Positions 1 through 9,732 of a stretch of 64,000 nucleotides of DNA are shown piece by piece. The stretch's first letter is position 1; each line of letters opens with the position of its first letter. Made by a program: the position numbers and the translations under genes. Source of the stretch: Pseudomonas sp. MWU15-20650 (GTDB taxonomy: Bacteria; Pseudomonadota; Gammaproteobacteria; Pseudomonadales; Pseudomonadaceae); assembly GCF_023242475.1 (NCBI RefSeq), contig NZ_JALJFG010000008.1, forward strand, positions 62,001 to 126,000. Reading direction: 5' to 3'. The notes below the pieces were generated by a model. It was not told the DNA's origin. It did no database searches and saw nothing but the letters and a program-made list of their open reading frames with translations.

Positions 1-2143
1 AGCTGCCCTGGCTGGCGTTGGGTAACAAGTAACGGTGCACGGCGGCCAGGCGGATCGGCGTGGGGCGCAGGCCGTCGAGAAAGGTGTCGAGGCGGGCCTG
101 GGTGTCTTTCTTCTGGTACTTCTTCCAGAACTTGCGCAGGAACGTCGTGCCCTCGCGGTCGGCGAAGTTGGCCAGGTATTCCTGGCGGCGCGGGTCACTG
201 TCGTCCTTGAGCAACTCGGCGCTGTTGTTGGCGCCCGAATAGGTGCTGAAACGCACCAGGTCACGCATCAGGCGAATGAACGGCAGGTTGATCGACTCGC
301 GCAGGGCGTCACGCAGGGTCGGGCTGCGGCCGTTGTCTTCGTTGCGAAAGTTGTGGAAGTGATGCATGCCGCCGCCGGTGAAGAAACCTTCGTTGGGGCT
401 GGCCGAATAAGTGCGGTTGAGGGCGGCGTCGAGCATGTTGGCCAAGGATTTATCCGGTGTCTGGATCAGGTAGTCGACGGCCCAGCGGCTGATGCGGTCC
501 TGTTCGGCGATGTCGACTTTCTTCAGGGCCGCGGGCGCTTGTGCGGCGTACTTGTCGTGCAGCTCGGTGATGATTTGCAGGTAGGTGGTCAGCACTCGCA
601 GTTTGGCCGTGGAGCCCAGTTCGAGTTTGCTGCCTTCGTTGATATCGAAGGGCTGGTCGGTGTTGTCGGTTTGTACGCGTACCCGAGAGCCGTCCGGTGT
701 CAGCTCGAACAGGGTAAAGCTGTAACGCACTTGCGCCGTGTTGGTTGGGGTCAGCAGGCGATCGCCGAGCAGGCCGACCTGGCGTGCGTAATCGGGCTCG
801 GCGAGGCGCTTGAGGTAATCGCTGACCTGGGCCTGCAACGGCGCTTGCAGGGTGCTGGTGGCCGAGAGGTCGAGACGGTCCAGATCGTACAGCGGGCGGT
901 CGAGCAGGGCGGCGAGGCGAGCGCGGGCCATGCTGATGCCTTTGTTCGTCTCGATGGGTTGCACCGTAGGTTGTTGCACCCAGTCGCGATAACTGACTTT
1001 GGACGTCAGCGCAGCCTGCAGCAGCGCAGGGGTAACCACACCGTTGTGGGCCAGCAGCCGCAGGTGGCTGTCGGTGAGTTGGGCCAGCTCTTCACGACCT
1101 TTGGCCAGGTAGTGAGACGGGCGGCGCTGGGCGATGATCAACGACAACACCTGACGCAGGGCCAGACCTTGCTGGGCATTCACCGGGCCGACCAGCGCCT
1201 GGTTGACCTGGTTGAAGTCGGCGCCGTACCACACCCGCAGACCCTCGGCCAAGCCGTGCACTTCGCCATGGCCAGGCACTGCCGACAGCGGCACGCTGTT
1301 GAGGTAGTCACGCAGGATATTCTGCCGCGCCGGTAAGGTTTGCGGCCCGTTGCGATAGGCACGCACGGCGGCGGAAAACATCTGCCGCAGTTTCTCGCCG
1401 CCCGACACGGTCAGGCCATCGGGAGAGTGGCGGTATTTTTCCAGCTGCGTGGCCAAGGTGCTGCCGCCGGCACTCTGTCCTGGCAGGTGCAACACCTTGG
1501 CCACTTGTGACCACGCGGCGTTGGCAAAGCGCGGCCAGTCCACGGCAGGGTTGGCCTGGGGTTGAGTGGGGTCGAGCAGGTCGCGATTTTCAATGAACAA
1601 CAGGCTGTTGACCACCAGGGGAGGAATAGCGTCGAAGCGCTCATACAACTGTTGCGGGTACTTGTACTGGTAGAGCGGCACGGCGCGGCAATCGGTGATG
1701 GACAGCCCGGCCTGGATCTTTTCCGCGTAGGGCACGAACAGGCCCTTGGCGCTGTAGTCCATCAATTGCGGCGAAAAGCGTGCCTGGGCCTCGATCACAT
1801 AACCACGCTTGAGCAAGCGCGGCAGGAAGGTGCCGAGCTCGCTGTAACCCAGGCGTCGGTCGAACGGGCCGGCACCGGGATAAATCATGGCATCGCTGGG
1901 GCCAGGTTGTACCTGGTAGGTCAGGGAACGCGCCAGGCGGCTGAGTTCCTGGGCTTGCAGGCGTGAGGTGCGCATTTCTTTGGCGGTGGCAAACCCGAGG
2001 GCCACCAGCGCCATCAGCACGATCAACCAGAACAGGCGCCGCACATAGCGGGGCCGGGGTTTATTTTTGGGTAAAGGCGCTGGGTCCGGACTGCCTTGTA
2101 GTTTCGCAGCCTTGCTTGATTCGGTTTGCCACAGTGCGCCCAT
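1..2143 (-). CDS. Transglycosylase-domain protein (GT51, penicillin-binding-protein-like), 3' end outside the window
   Basis: The frame is open from an ATG at 2143 to the left edge, giving at least 714 residues without a stop. A proline/lysine-rich cytoplasmic tail (1-35) is followed by one membrane anchor (about 37-53). A GT51 peptidoglycan glycosyltransferase-like domain follows, with an ENRD motif holding the putative catalytic Glu185, then GGSTLATQ (227-233) and GEKLRQMFSA (249-258). The family normally polymerises lipid II in the periplasm. Here the usual RKxxE motif reads EKLRQ, so the second conserved Glu is Gln254, and the protein may be divergent in activity. The region beyond about residue 430 resembles a penicillin-binding extension but I see no clear SxxK/KTG motif in the part examined. 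It lies 80 bases downstream of the large toxin-like gene on the same strand. The domain call is firm, the function less so. Confidence 0.8.
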   Translation of the reverse strand, partial: MGALWQTESSKAAKLQGSPDPAPLPKNKPRPRYVRRLFWLIVLMALVALGFATAKEMRTSRLQAQELSRLARSLTYQVQPGPSDAMIYPGAGPFDRRLGYSELGTFLPRLLKRGYVIEAQARFSPQLMDYSAKGLFVPYAEKIQAGLSITDCRAVPLYQYKYPQQLYERFDAIPPLVVNSLLFIENRDLLDPTQPQANPAVDWPRFANAAWSQVAKVLHLPGQSAGGSTLATQLEKYRHSPDGLTVSGGEKLRQMFSAAVRAYRNGPQTLPARQNILRDYLNSVPLSAVPGHGEVHGLAEGLRVWYGADFNQVNQALVGPVNAQQGLALRQVLSLIIAQRRPSHYLAKGREELAQLTDSHLRLLAHNGVVTPALLQAALTSKVSYRDWVQQPTVQPIETNKGISMARARLAALLDRPLYDLDRLDLSATSTLQAPLQAQVSDYLKRLAEPDYARQVGLLGDRLLTPTNTAQVRYSFTLFELTPDGSRVRVQTDNTDQPFDINEGSKLELGSTAKLRVLTTYLQIITELHDKYAAQAPAALKKVDIAEQDRISRWAVDYLIQTPDKSLANMLDAALNRTYSASPNEGFFTGGGMHHFHNFRNEDNGRSPTLRDALRESINLPFIRLMRDLVRFSTYSGANNSAELLKDDSDPRRQEYLANFADREGTTFLRKFWKKYQKKDTQARLDTFLDGLRPTPIRLAAVHRYLLPNASQGS

Positions 2144-2223
2144 AGTCGATTGACCCCTGCACGCAGATTGATCGGACTTGCCTGAAGCTTAGTCGCGGGT
2201 AGCCGGTTGGGGAAAAAATGTGT

Positions 2224-5200
2224 TCATGGCACCGGATACTTAATGCTGGTCTCCAGTATGTGCAGCCAGGTCGGGTCATTGGCCGGTGCCCAGCGCCGGC
2301 TCACGCCATCATGGAAAAACACCATCTTGTCCTCCAGGTACCAGACGGTCATTTTTATCTTCAGTTGCCGTAGATAGTCCTGCGCCCGACATGTAATTGA
2401 AGCCCAGGGGTCGCAGATAGACAGGTTCGCCCAGCCGGCGCCCTGGAAATCCAGGGTCTGGGTCAAGCCCGCAGGGACCGTACCCACCACCACAAAGGTA
2501 TGGCCCCGGCAGCTCCACACATGAGCGACGCCGCCATTGGTTCGGATCATTTCACACGCCACATGGGCCATCTGGTCACAATTGCCGGCACCGGTCTTGA
2601 GAATGACCTCGGTGTAGTTCGGGTGACCGATCTTGCTGTACTCCCACATCACCACGGGTTCAGCTTCTTGCAGTCGCAGCATTTCTTGCGGGGTTTCACC
2701 TACGACGTTGGCGGATCTCAGGCCGGTCCTCTCCAGCATGGCTTGAGTGCTGGCGTTGGCTTGCTCGGCGAGGTACTGATTGTGCTGGGCGCCCAGGCCG
2801 GGGTTTGGCGGCCAGATGTCCAATTGGACCGGGCGCGAGGCGACGCTGATGTCCAGGCGTCGCCCGTTATCCGAGGCATTGAGCAGCAATTCGCGCTGTT
2901 TCATGACACTCAGGGTGCTGGCTTTCTGGCGGATTTTCTCGATTTTTGCGGGCAAGAATCCGCGCTTGTTTAACTGCCGGTACAGGACTTCGAGGGTCGG
3001 CAGTGTCACCAGCGGTTGGTCGGGAATCATCCCACCTGCGCGTAAAAACTGCATTTTGGTGTCGCAATAGGCCCTGATCAGGGCTGTGTCGTCGCCACCT
3101 TGGCTGAAATCCAATTGGTGGAATTGCAAGGTGTTGGCGCCGCTGGGCGTTGCATTTGTCCGGTAAAAAACCCCCACATCGGGCTCGGCCACCCAGTAAG
3201 GCGTTGTCGTGTTGGGGAGGGTGATCTCCAGCGCCCGGAGGGTTCGGCGGTCATTGATGAGGTTTACCAGCCCGTCGATTTCCACCACTTGGGTTTTACG
3301 GGTGAGCAGGTTGTCCAGGTCGTCTTCGGGCAAGCCGAACTGTGGTTCGTTGTCTATGCGCCTGCCGCTGACCTGTTGTTGGTAGATCAATGCAGAGGGT
3401 TGGGGGTGAGGGATCAGCTCGAAGACGTCGTAGTGCGGGGTGACATCATGCACGTTTCGGTAATAGACCAACTGGCGTTTGTTGCCATCCACCATCGGTG
3501 CCGGCTGGATGCGAATATGGTCGAGGGCCTGGACTCGGCGTCTATGAATCGAGTCCTTAAAGGCATACAGCCTTTTGGTGAAACAGATGAGGGGCACTCC
3601 CGGGCTGCGCTTTGCTCTGCCGGCGGGGCAGACCGTGTCGAAGTGCTCGGTGAGCTTGGCATGGGCCACTGAGGTGAGCTCGTCCAGATGGCTGGGGTGC
3701 GTATGGGACAAACGCCAGACGCGGCCTTGGTCCAACAAGTCGGTCGCGTCGACGCGTTGAATGAGCACGGGCGTCGTGTCGAAAAAGGCTTCTACAACGA
3801 GCGCTTTGTAGCCGTCGGCGAAGCTGACCGGGGTGATGGCCATCGTGGTGTCCAGTTGCAAACCCTCCAGCGCGGGACCGTAGGGCCTTGCACTGAAGGG
3901 GTCAAAGGCATGCCAGGCGTTGGCGCGCCTGATCGCCAGCACGGGCGTCAACCCCTCAGGGTGCATCAGAACGCCAGGCCTGACGTCGGCGCGGTTGATC
4001 AGCCGGGCGTAATCCATCGTCGCCCCGTGGGCCAGCCGTTGTTGGGCATGACGCAGTGCGCCTGCCAGTGCCCGCTGGCCAGAGTGGTTTAACTTGGCCA
4101 GACCATAGGTCGTCAGGCGCACCAGCGACGGCACTGCCTCCAATGGGTTGATCAGCTCATTGATAAAGGTGGCACTGAGTTTGGTCAGGTGCAGCAGTTT
4201 CAAGTAGGCCGGTGCGGGCTTGATCAGGCGGCTCCAGCCACTGGTAATAAAGCCTTTGGTCGGCATGATCAAGCCAAGCATGTCGAAGAAACAGCCGAGG
4301 GTGCCATCGAGTACACGCTTGATTTCCCCTGACGCGAGGTCGTGGCCGCAGGTCCAGAAAGGTATGAAGCCCAGTAGCGCCTCTGACAGCCGCTTGCTGT
4401 TTTTTTCCCGCTCTTCATGGAGGGTCAAGCCTTTGGCCTGGGCCACCCAAATGTCGATATCGATGAAAAAGTGGTGATTGACGATGGTGCTCGCCAACGT
4501 GAGGTTTCTTGGCGAGTCGAACACCAGCGGACGGGCAGTGGCCGGTAGCCCTGCGAAGTGGCCAAGTCGATCCACGATAACGGTGCAATACTTGCCAGGT
4601 GTGGGTGGGCGGCCTTTGAAGTAGGCGTCCTCATCAATGGCCAAGCGACTGCCCTCCTGCAAATACGCGATCGGTCGTGTGCTGTGGGGGGAGCCGGTGG
4701 TGACTTTGAGCGGGCGGCCTCCCAGTTCCAGCACGGTGGGGAGGCGGGTGTTTTGTTGCACCTGGTTGAGCAGGGGAAACAGTTCGTAGTCATGAACGGT
4801 ATTGCCTGCCGTACAACGCAGGATGAAGCCGAAGCGGCCGGTACGGGCCATTTTCTCCCCGGGCCCTTCCTCGATCAGCGGCTTGTTGGCGGCTTGCCTC
4901 ACCACGAGCAGTTGTACCGCCCCCTCGTGTAAGCGCTTGCGGTCGGCCAGAGGTAACTGCGACAGTAGGTAACTGATCGCTCGGAGATAGGCTTCTTTGA
5001 GTCGTTGGGTGTAAGCCCCCGCGGCCTCGCTGAACAGCGCGTTGACATCGCGCAACCGGCCAAAGTTTTTTTTCAGCGTGGTGAGGTCGAGTTCGGGTTC
5101 GGTTGAGCGCCATTTATCGTCAAAGGGTTGCAGGTGGCCGCCCATATGCAGATCCACCAACGACTGAAGCTTTACGCCCGTGGTCGGCCTGTAGGAGGGG

Positions 5201-7317
5201 AGCCGAGAGGGGCCTTGCCCTTCTTGCAGGCATTTTTTCTTCAGCCCGCGGTGGTTGGGGAAGACGCGTTTAAGGTCATTCAAGGCCAGGCGGCGGCGTG
5301 GGATGAGCGTGCTGCGCAAGGTTTCGGCTGCGTCGTGCAAGGTCTTTATACGGGCTTTCAGGCGCTCTTTGACGGTGTCGATTGCATTGGGTCGATAGGT
5401 CTGCGCAGGTTGCAGTTCGCCTTGGACGATTGCCCAGTCGATCAGGCTGGCGGTGGCGTAATACTCGCGCCACCAGCGCTCCTGGTCCGTCGCAGGCGCC
5501 TGGGTGGCGAGGGCGATGATATCGCTGAACGCCAGCTGTCGTGTTGACCCGCAGGCGAGCTCTTCTGCCAGCATCACGCCTTGTTTGAACAGCATCCAGG
5601 CGTGGGAGGTCATGAAGTACAGCGAATCAGGTATGCCTTGCACCAAGAATTCCGGTGCGATACCGGCCAGCAACAGGTGCGCGGCCAACGCTGTGGATTG
5701 AGAGGTAGCCACACCGACTTCGATCAGGTGCAGCTCAAGTGAGCGGCGCAGGTCTGCATAACGACGTCCATGGTAATCGCTGTGGTTCAGGTTCAGGCCG
5801 GCGAGGGTGTATCGCGCTTGTGCGGCCTGTGGGTCGAGACTCAGGATCAGCGCGGCAAGGACCAATGCGTCTCGGCTGGCGTTGCTGGTCGCTTCACCGG
5901 GGGCGTGGCCAAACCAGCCCACGGCGCCGAGCAACGAGTCGGCCAGCGTCTGCGCACGGGGAGTGGCAAGCAATTGTTGCAGTTGCCCATCCGGTGGCCC
6001 AGGCGGCAGATCGGCGGCCAGCAGGTTGAACAAACCGGGGCTGGGTTGTGGGACGAACGTGGCGCTGATCTGGATCACCTCGGCGCGTTGTTCGGTTGAA
6101 AGGGTCAGTGCACCCGGTAGTGGCATACCCAGCGCTGCCCAGTAATTGCCCAACGGGGGGCTAGCGAGCCGGGTGGTTTCGAGGCGTTGTCGATACTGCC
6201 GCAAGGCGACGTCGGAATGCGCCAGATCATTCACGGGCGGCACCGGCACCGGTTCGCTGCGCCGCAGTTGTTCCATCAGCTCCCAGGCCGCCTCGCGATT
6301 ATCCGGCAACGGCAGGTCGTGCAAGCTGAGCAACTGGGCGAGGCTGAATTGGCCGTCCTGATGGACGAACAGGTTCATGGCCGAAGCGCAGGCTTGCAAG
6401 CGTTCAAGGCGATCGCCCAGCGGCAGCTGCGACAGTTGTTCATGGCTGATGTCCACCCGTTGACCCCAGGGGCCGGCGCCTCTGATCGAGTGTTGCTGGT
6501 GGTCAAATTCGTACAGGCCTTGGGTCAGTGCATCGGGGCGAGTCAAGGCGAGAAACTGCGGATGCTCAGTGATCTCCCCGAGTAACGTGGCGGCGGTCTT
6601 CATGGTCACGGCCCAGAACGAGCCGCAAGCCAGCGGGAGTCGGCAGCGATACACACTCAACAGGTTGAATGTGTGTTCGTTCAGGTCGTCTTCGACGATC
6701 TGTGCGTGCAGTGCATTGGCTGCCGCGTGCAGATCCTGATTCAGTCGCCCGAACGCGTGCGCGAGCGCAGGTTCGGTCTTACCCAGTGCGTCAATCAGCA
6801 CGCCGCGTTGGGCAGGCGTAGTCGGTTGGGGGCAGCCCTGGAACCGCAGCACTTGGCGGGCGCTCAGTGACAGGTTTGCGCCAGGATAGGCCAGGCCGAA
6901 GGCATCTGGGTCGATGATCTGGGCGATGGCCAGGATGGGCGGCGCGAGCTGCTGCCAGCCGCTGGCATCCGCATCGGTGAAGGTGGCACCGTTGGCATAC
7001 AGAGTGCCGTTGCGCACGTTCACTTCCATCGGGTTGAAACGCCGCTGCCCGGCCCAGGCCACGAAAGAGGGGCGGTCGAGCGCTTGGCGATAGAGCACAA
7101 GCCAGCGGCCGAGGGCGCAGTGGGCCGGCACCGTGATTGAGTCTGCGGGGGCGTAGGGTTCGGTCTTAAGGTGTGCGATTAAGGTGTTCAGCAGTTGCCG
7201 GTCGCCTTCCCGGCGCGGGGAGGGGGCCGGCTGCTCAGGTGGGGTGGTCAATTCAGTCATCCATGAAGTCTCGTTAAGGTGATGACTGAGCGTGCCGGTT
7301 GCGGGCGCAGTCTTCAT
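2224..7317 (-). CDS. Very large dermonecrotic-toxin-like protein (DUF6543-type) with C-terminal Cys-His-Asp domain
   Basis: About 1,697 residues. I chose the ATG at 7317 because AAAGG sits five bases upstream. The frame is open to 7470 but that extension looks non-coding, and a second ATG at 7260 is possible. The body resembles the large Pseudomonas proteins annotated as dermonecrotic-toxin/DUF6543, recalled from long alpha-helical stretches and PxxGLFNLLAADLPPGPP-like segments; no search was possible. Near the C terminus are GNCDQMAH (Cys1580), RGHTFVVVG (His1606) and ICDPWA (Asp1636). This order resembles papain/transglutaminase-like toxin domains such as the C3 domain of Pasteurella toxin. 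A hydrophobic stretch lies mid-protein (around IPFWTCGHDL...GCFFDMLGLIMP). No signal peptide or secretion partner is adjacent. Toxicity and target are inference. Confidence 0.75.
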   Translation of the reverse strand: MKTAPATGTLSHHLNETSWMTELTTPPEQPAPSPRREGDRQLLNTLIAHLKTEPYAPADSITVPAHCALGRWLVLYRQALDRPSFVAWAGQRRFNPMEVNVRNGTLYANGATFTDADASGWQQLAPPILAIAQIIDPDAFGLAYPGANLSLSARQVLRFQGCPQPTTPAQRGVLIDALGKTEPALAHAFGRLNQDLHAAANALHAQIVEDDLNEHTFNLLSVYRCRLPLACGSFWAVTMKTAATLLGEITEHPQFLALTRPDALTQGLYEFDHQQHSIRGAGPWGQRVDISHEQLSQLPLGDRLERLQACASAMNLFVHQDGQFSLAQLLSLHDLPLPDNREAAWELMEQLRRSEPVPVPPVNDLAHSDVALRQYRQRLETTRLASPPLGNYWAALGMPLPGALTLSTEQRAEVIQISATFVPQPSPGLFNLLAADLPPGPPDGQLQQLLATPRAQTLADSLLGAVGWFGHAPGEATSNASRDALVLAALILSLDPQAAQARYTLAGLNLNHSDYHGRRYADLRRSLELHLIEVGVATSQSTALAAHLLLAGIAPEFLVQGIPDSLYFMTSHAWMLFKQGVMLAEELACGSTRQLAFSDIIALATQAPATDQERWWREYYATASLIDWAIVQGELQPAQTYRPNAIDTVKERLKARIKTLHDAAETLRSTLIPRRRLALNDLKRVFPNHRGLKKKCLQEGQGPSRLPSYRPTTGVKLQSLVDLHMGGHLQPFDDKWRSTEPELDLTTLKKNFGRLRDVNALFSEAAGAYTQRLKEAYLRAISYLLSQLPLADRKRLHEGAVQLLVVRQAANKPLIEEGPGEKMARTGRFGFILRCTAGNTVHDYELFPLLNQVQQNTRLPTVLELGGRPLKVTTGSPHSTRPIAYLQEGSRLAIDEDAYFKGRPPTPGKYCTVIVDRLGHFAGLPATARPLVFDSPRNLTLASTIVNHHFFIDIDIWVAQAKGLTLHEEREKNSKRLSEALLGFIPFWTCGHDLASGEIKRVLDGTLGCFFDMLGLIMPTKGFITSGWSRLIKPAPAYLKLLHLTKLSATFINELINPLEAVPSLVRLTTYGLAKLNHSGQRALAGALRHAQQRLAHGATMDYARLINRADVRPGVLMHPEGLTPVLAIRRANAWHAFDPFSARPYGPALEGLQLDTTMAITPVSFADGYKALVVEAFFDTTPVLIQRVDATDLLDQGRVWRLSHTHPSHLDELTSVAHAKLTEHFDTVCPAGRAKRSPGVPLICFTKRLYAFKDSIHRRRVQALDHIRIQPAPMVDGNKRQLVYYRNVHDVTPHYDVFELIPHPQPSALIYQQQVSGRRIDNEPQFGLPEDDLDNLLTRKTQVVEIDGLVNLINDRRTLRALEITLPNTTTPYWVAEPDVGVFYRTNATPSGANTLQFHQLDFSQGGDDTALIRAYCDTKMQFLRAGGMIPDQPLVTLPTLEVLYRQLNKRGFLPAKIEKIRQKASTLSVMKQRELLLNASDNGRRLDISVASRPVQLDIWPPNPGLGAQHNQYLAEQANASTQAMLERTGLRSANVVGETPQEMLRLQEAEPVVMWEYSKIGHPNYTEVILKTGAGNCDQMAHVACEMIRTNGGVAHVWSCRGHTFVVVGTVPAGLTQTLDFQGAGWANLSICDPWASITCRAQDYLRQLKIKMTVWYLEDKMVFFHDGVSRRWAPANDPTWLHILETSIKYPVP

Positions 7318-7605
7318 CGGGACCTTTCGCCTTTTTCCAGGGTTTGTATCGCTATGGCGTGAAAGCCTTGAGATAGAGCCCCTCGCAGTGACCATTGGGC
7401 GATGGTAGGGGCATGACGATGCACCCTGGCTGTGCAATACTCGCCGCCGTTTCGCCTCGTGGTCTTTCACGCTTGGCTAGGTAATGCCCCTCCATAAACC
7501 GGCTTTTTCCCGCGAAATACCGCTGAAATTGGCGTGTTTTATAGTGAAAGACCCTGTCTCCAGGTTTTTATACTGCATGCCCCGCTGATCTTGCCCGGCA
7601 AGAAG

Positions 7606-7692
7606 GGCCCGTCCATGAGGCGGCCCCGGTTTCGACAAGGGCGCAGGCTTACCGGCCTGCACCCCGCAAACTCGACGGACAATCCAATAACA
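7606..7692 (+). ncRNA. Candidate structured 5' leader of the permease gene
   Basis: The leader just upstream of the permease start can fold well. CCGTC (7609-7613) pairs with GACGG (7674-7678). Inside is GCAGGC/GCCTGC (7643-7648 with 7655-7660, six-base loop), extended by GGG (7639-7641) pairing with CCC (7662-7664). The ribosome site GAGGTTG follows within about 20 bases. I do not recognise a known riboswitch consensus. It may be a regulatory leader or a chance GC-rich fold. Confidence 0.3.
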
Positions 7693-7710
7693 AAATGAGG
7701 TTGTACCCTT

Positions 7711-9120
7711 ATGCCAGTAGGCAACCCACTGCCCCATGGCGAGACCGTTCAAGGCGGCCCGCTCAAACGCGAACTCGGTGAACGGCATATTCGCCTGATG
7801 GCCCTCGGCGCCTGTATCGGTGTCGGCTTGTTTCTCGGCTCGGCCAAGGCCATTGAAATGGCCGGCCCGGCGATCATGCTGTCGTACATCATTGGCGGCC
7901 TGGCGATCCTGGTGATCATGCGCGCCCTCGGCGAAATGGCGGTGCACAATCCCGTCGCCGGCTCGTTCAGTCGTTATGCCCAAGACTATCTTGGCCCATT
8001 GGCCGGTTTCCTGACCGGCTGGAACTATTGGTTCCTGTGGCTGGTGACCTGCGTGGCGGAAATTACCGCCGTGGCCGTGTACATGGGCGTCTGGTTCCCC
8101 GACACCCCGCGCTGGATCTGGGCCCTGGCGGCGTTGATCAGCATGGGCACGATCAACTTGATCGCGGTCAAGGCGTTCGGTGAGTTCGAGTTCTGGTTTG
8201 CCCTGATCAAGATCGTCACGATCATTGCCATGGTCATCGGCGGCGTCGGCATCATCGCGTTTGGTTTTGGCAATGACGGCGTGGCGCTGGGTATTTCCAA
8301 CCTGTGGGCCCACGGCGGCTTTATGCCCAACGGCATCACGGGCGTGTTGATGTCCTTGCAGATGGTGATGTTCGCCTACCTGGGCGTGGAGATGATCGGC
8401 CTGACCGCCGGTGAGGCGAAGAACCCGCAGAAGACCATCCCCAGTGCCATCGGCTCGGTGTTCTGGCGCATCCTGCTGTTCTACGTGGGGGCGTTGTTCG
8501 TGATCCTGTCGATCTACCCATGGAATGAAATCGGCACCCAGGGCAGCCCATTCGTGATGACCTTTGAGCGACTGGGTATCAAGACGGCTGCCGGCATCAT
8601 CAACTTCGTGGTGATTACCGCCGCGTTGTCGTCGTGCAATGGCGGCATCTTCAGCACCGGGCGCATGCTCTACAGCCTGGCGCAAAACGGCCAGGCACCT
8701 GCCACGTTCGGCACCACGTCGAGCAACGGCGTACCGCGCAAGGCGCTGCTGTTGTCGATTTTCGTGCTGTTGCTGGGCGTACTGCTCAATTACATGGTCC
8801 CGGAAAAAGTCTTTGTGTGGGTCACTTCCGTTGCCACGTTCGGCGCGATCTGGACCTGGTTGATGATCCTGCTGGCCCAGCTCAAGTTCCGCAAAAGCCT
8901 GAGCCCGGCTGAGGTGGCGGGGCTCAAATACCGCATGTGGTTGTACCCGGTCAGTTCCTACCTGGCGCTGGCGTTCCTGATGCTGGTGGTGGGGCTGATG
9001 GCGTACTTCCCCGATACCCGTATCGCACTGTACGTCGGCCCGGTGTTCCTGGTGCTGCTGACGGTGCTGTTCTACGCGTTCAAGTTGAAGCCGACGGGGG
9101 CGCTGGCGCGTTCTGCCTGA
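7711..9120 (+). CDS. proY: Proline-type amino acid permease (APC superfamily, AAT family)
   Basis: 469 residues, the normal length for this family. About twelve membrane segments are visible. The N-terminal LKRELGERHIRLMALGACIGVGLFLGSA is the hallmark of amino acid/proton symporters of the ProY/AroP/GabP group, and the GEMAVHNPVAGSF loop is also conserved. The overall sequence is closest in my memory to ProY proline-specific permeases, but histidine or other substrates are possible. A GAGGTTG ribosome site lies upstream of ATG 7711, preceded by a structured leader. It is monocistronic: the next gene is convergent. The symbol is by resemblance; substrate specificity cannot be read from sequence. 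Confidence 0.85.
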   Translation: MPVGNPLPHGETVQGGPLKRELGERHIRLMALGACIGVGLFLGSAKAIEMAGPAIMLSYIIGGLAILVIMRALGEMAVHNPVAGSFSRYAQDYLGPLAGFLTGWNYWFLWLVTCVAEITAVAVYMGVWFPDTPRWIWALAALISMGTINLIAVKAFGEFEFWFALIKIVTIIAMVIGGVGIIAFGFGNDGVALGISNLWAHGGFMPNGITGVLMSLQMVMFAYLGVEMIGLTAGEAKNPQKTIPSAIGSVFWRILLFYVGALFVILSIYPWNEIGTQGSPFVMTFERLGIKTAAGIINFVVITAALSSCNGGIFSTGRMLYSLAQNGQAPATFGTTSSNGVPRKALLLSIFVLLLGVLLNYMVPEKVFVWVTSVATFGAIWTWLMILLAQLKFRKSLSPAEVAGLKYRMWLYPVSSYLALAFLMLVVGLMAYFPDTRIALYVGPVFLVLLTVLFYAFKLKPTGALARSA

Positions 9121-9214
9121 ACGAGGCGCTCCGGCCGCGGGCTAGTACGCTGCGCGCTGTCGTGGGCCGCCGGCAAGTAAGCTCAAGGCCGGTTTTGGGC
9201 GCGAGTGACGCGGT

Positions 9215-9246
9215 AAAAAACCTTCAACCGATGCTGAGGTTGAAGG
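9215..9246 (-). terminator. Rho-independent terminator of the 9265-9732 gene
   Basis: The nine-base stem CCTTCAACC / GGTTGAAGG (9221-9229 with 9238-9246) is followed on the minus strand by a run of T (9220-9215). It ends transcripts of the small minus-strand gene. Confidence 0.8.
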
Positions 9247-9264
9247 TCTCCCATTTGAGCGGAA

Positions 9265-9732
9265 TCAGTCGTGGGCGACGGCGGGTTTCTCGTGGACCTC
9301 GTACCACAGGTCAATGTCTTTGTGTGCGTGGATCACGATCGGTTTATCGCTGCTGTACTCAAGCATGTTGTCCCCTAGTAGCCATAGCGGGCGTGCTCTT
9401 CCCGGTACGAGCCGGCATCGAAGCCTTGGGGTAAATTCGTTGTCAGGGGTTTCGATCTGGAAATAGCCCGCTGGTGTCGCGGCAATCCTGCCGACCAGAT
9501 GGGGTTCGCTGACGTGTAAGACCTGTGCTCTGCAGTCGCCCTTCACGGTGATGTTTGCCCGGATCGCGACGACAAGACTCTCTGCGTCGTCGCGTTCTTC
9601 CAGCCAGAAAATATGTTTTCGATAGGGGTCTTTGACGGGGGCATTTTCTGGACTATCAACAGCGTCCGTTGAATGCAGTGCCGCCAGAACGGTAGTGACT
9701 ATTTCGGAAATGACATGTGGCGTGATGTCCAT
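9265..9732 (-). CDS. Hypothetical protein, 155 residues
   Basis: I do not recognise this protein. Support for a real gene: a good ribosome site (AAGGACGAGA) ahead of ATG 9732, codon use like the neighbours, and a strong terminator just after the stop. It has no signal peptide or membrane segment. The sequence is mixed, with an acidic middle (LEERDDAES) and a C-terminal part rich in beta-prone residues (PIVIHAHKDIDLWYEVHEKP). It is isolated between two plus-strand genes. An inverted repeat AACGCTC/GAGCGTT at 9784-9803, 50 bases upstream of the start, could be an operator or part of the leader. Confidence 0.7.
   Translation of the reverse strand: MDITPHVISEIVTTVLAALHSTDAVDSPENAPVKDPYRKHIFWLEERDDAESLVVAIRANITVKGDCRAQVLHVSEPHLVGRIAATPAGYFQIETPDNEFTPRLRCRLVPGRARPLWLLGDNMLEYSSDKPIVIHAHKDIDLWYEVHEKPAVAHD

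Noticed and set aside
35..1336. Long plus-strand open frame opposite the transglycosylase
   Set aside because: Its codons mirror the minus-strand GT51 gene; the protein is low complexity (V/G/Q/A-rich) and has no ribosome site.
2224..7317. Rhs or two-partner secreted exoprotein
   Set aside because: No YD/RHS repeats, no haemagglutinin repeats and no signal peptide.
7477..8685. 402-residue minus-strand frame opposite the permease
   Set aside because: His/Asp/Gln-rich antisense shadow of a clear twelve-segment permease.
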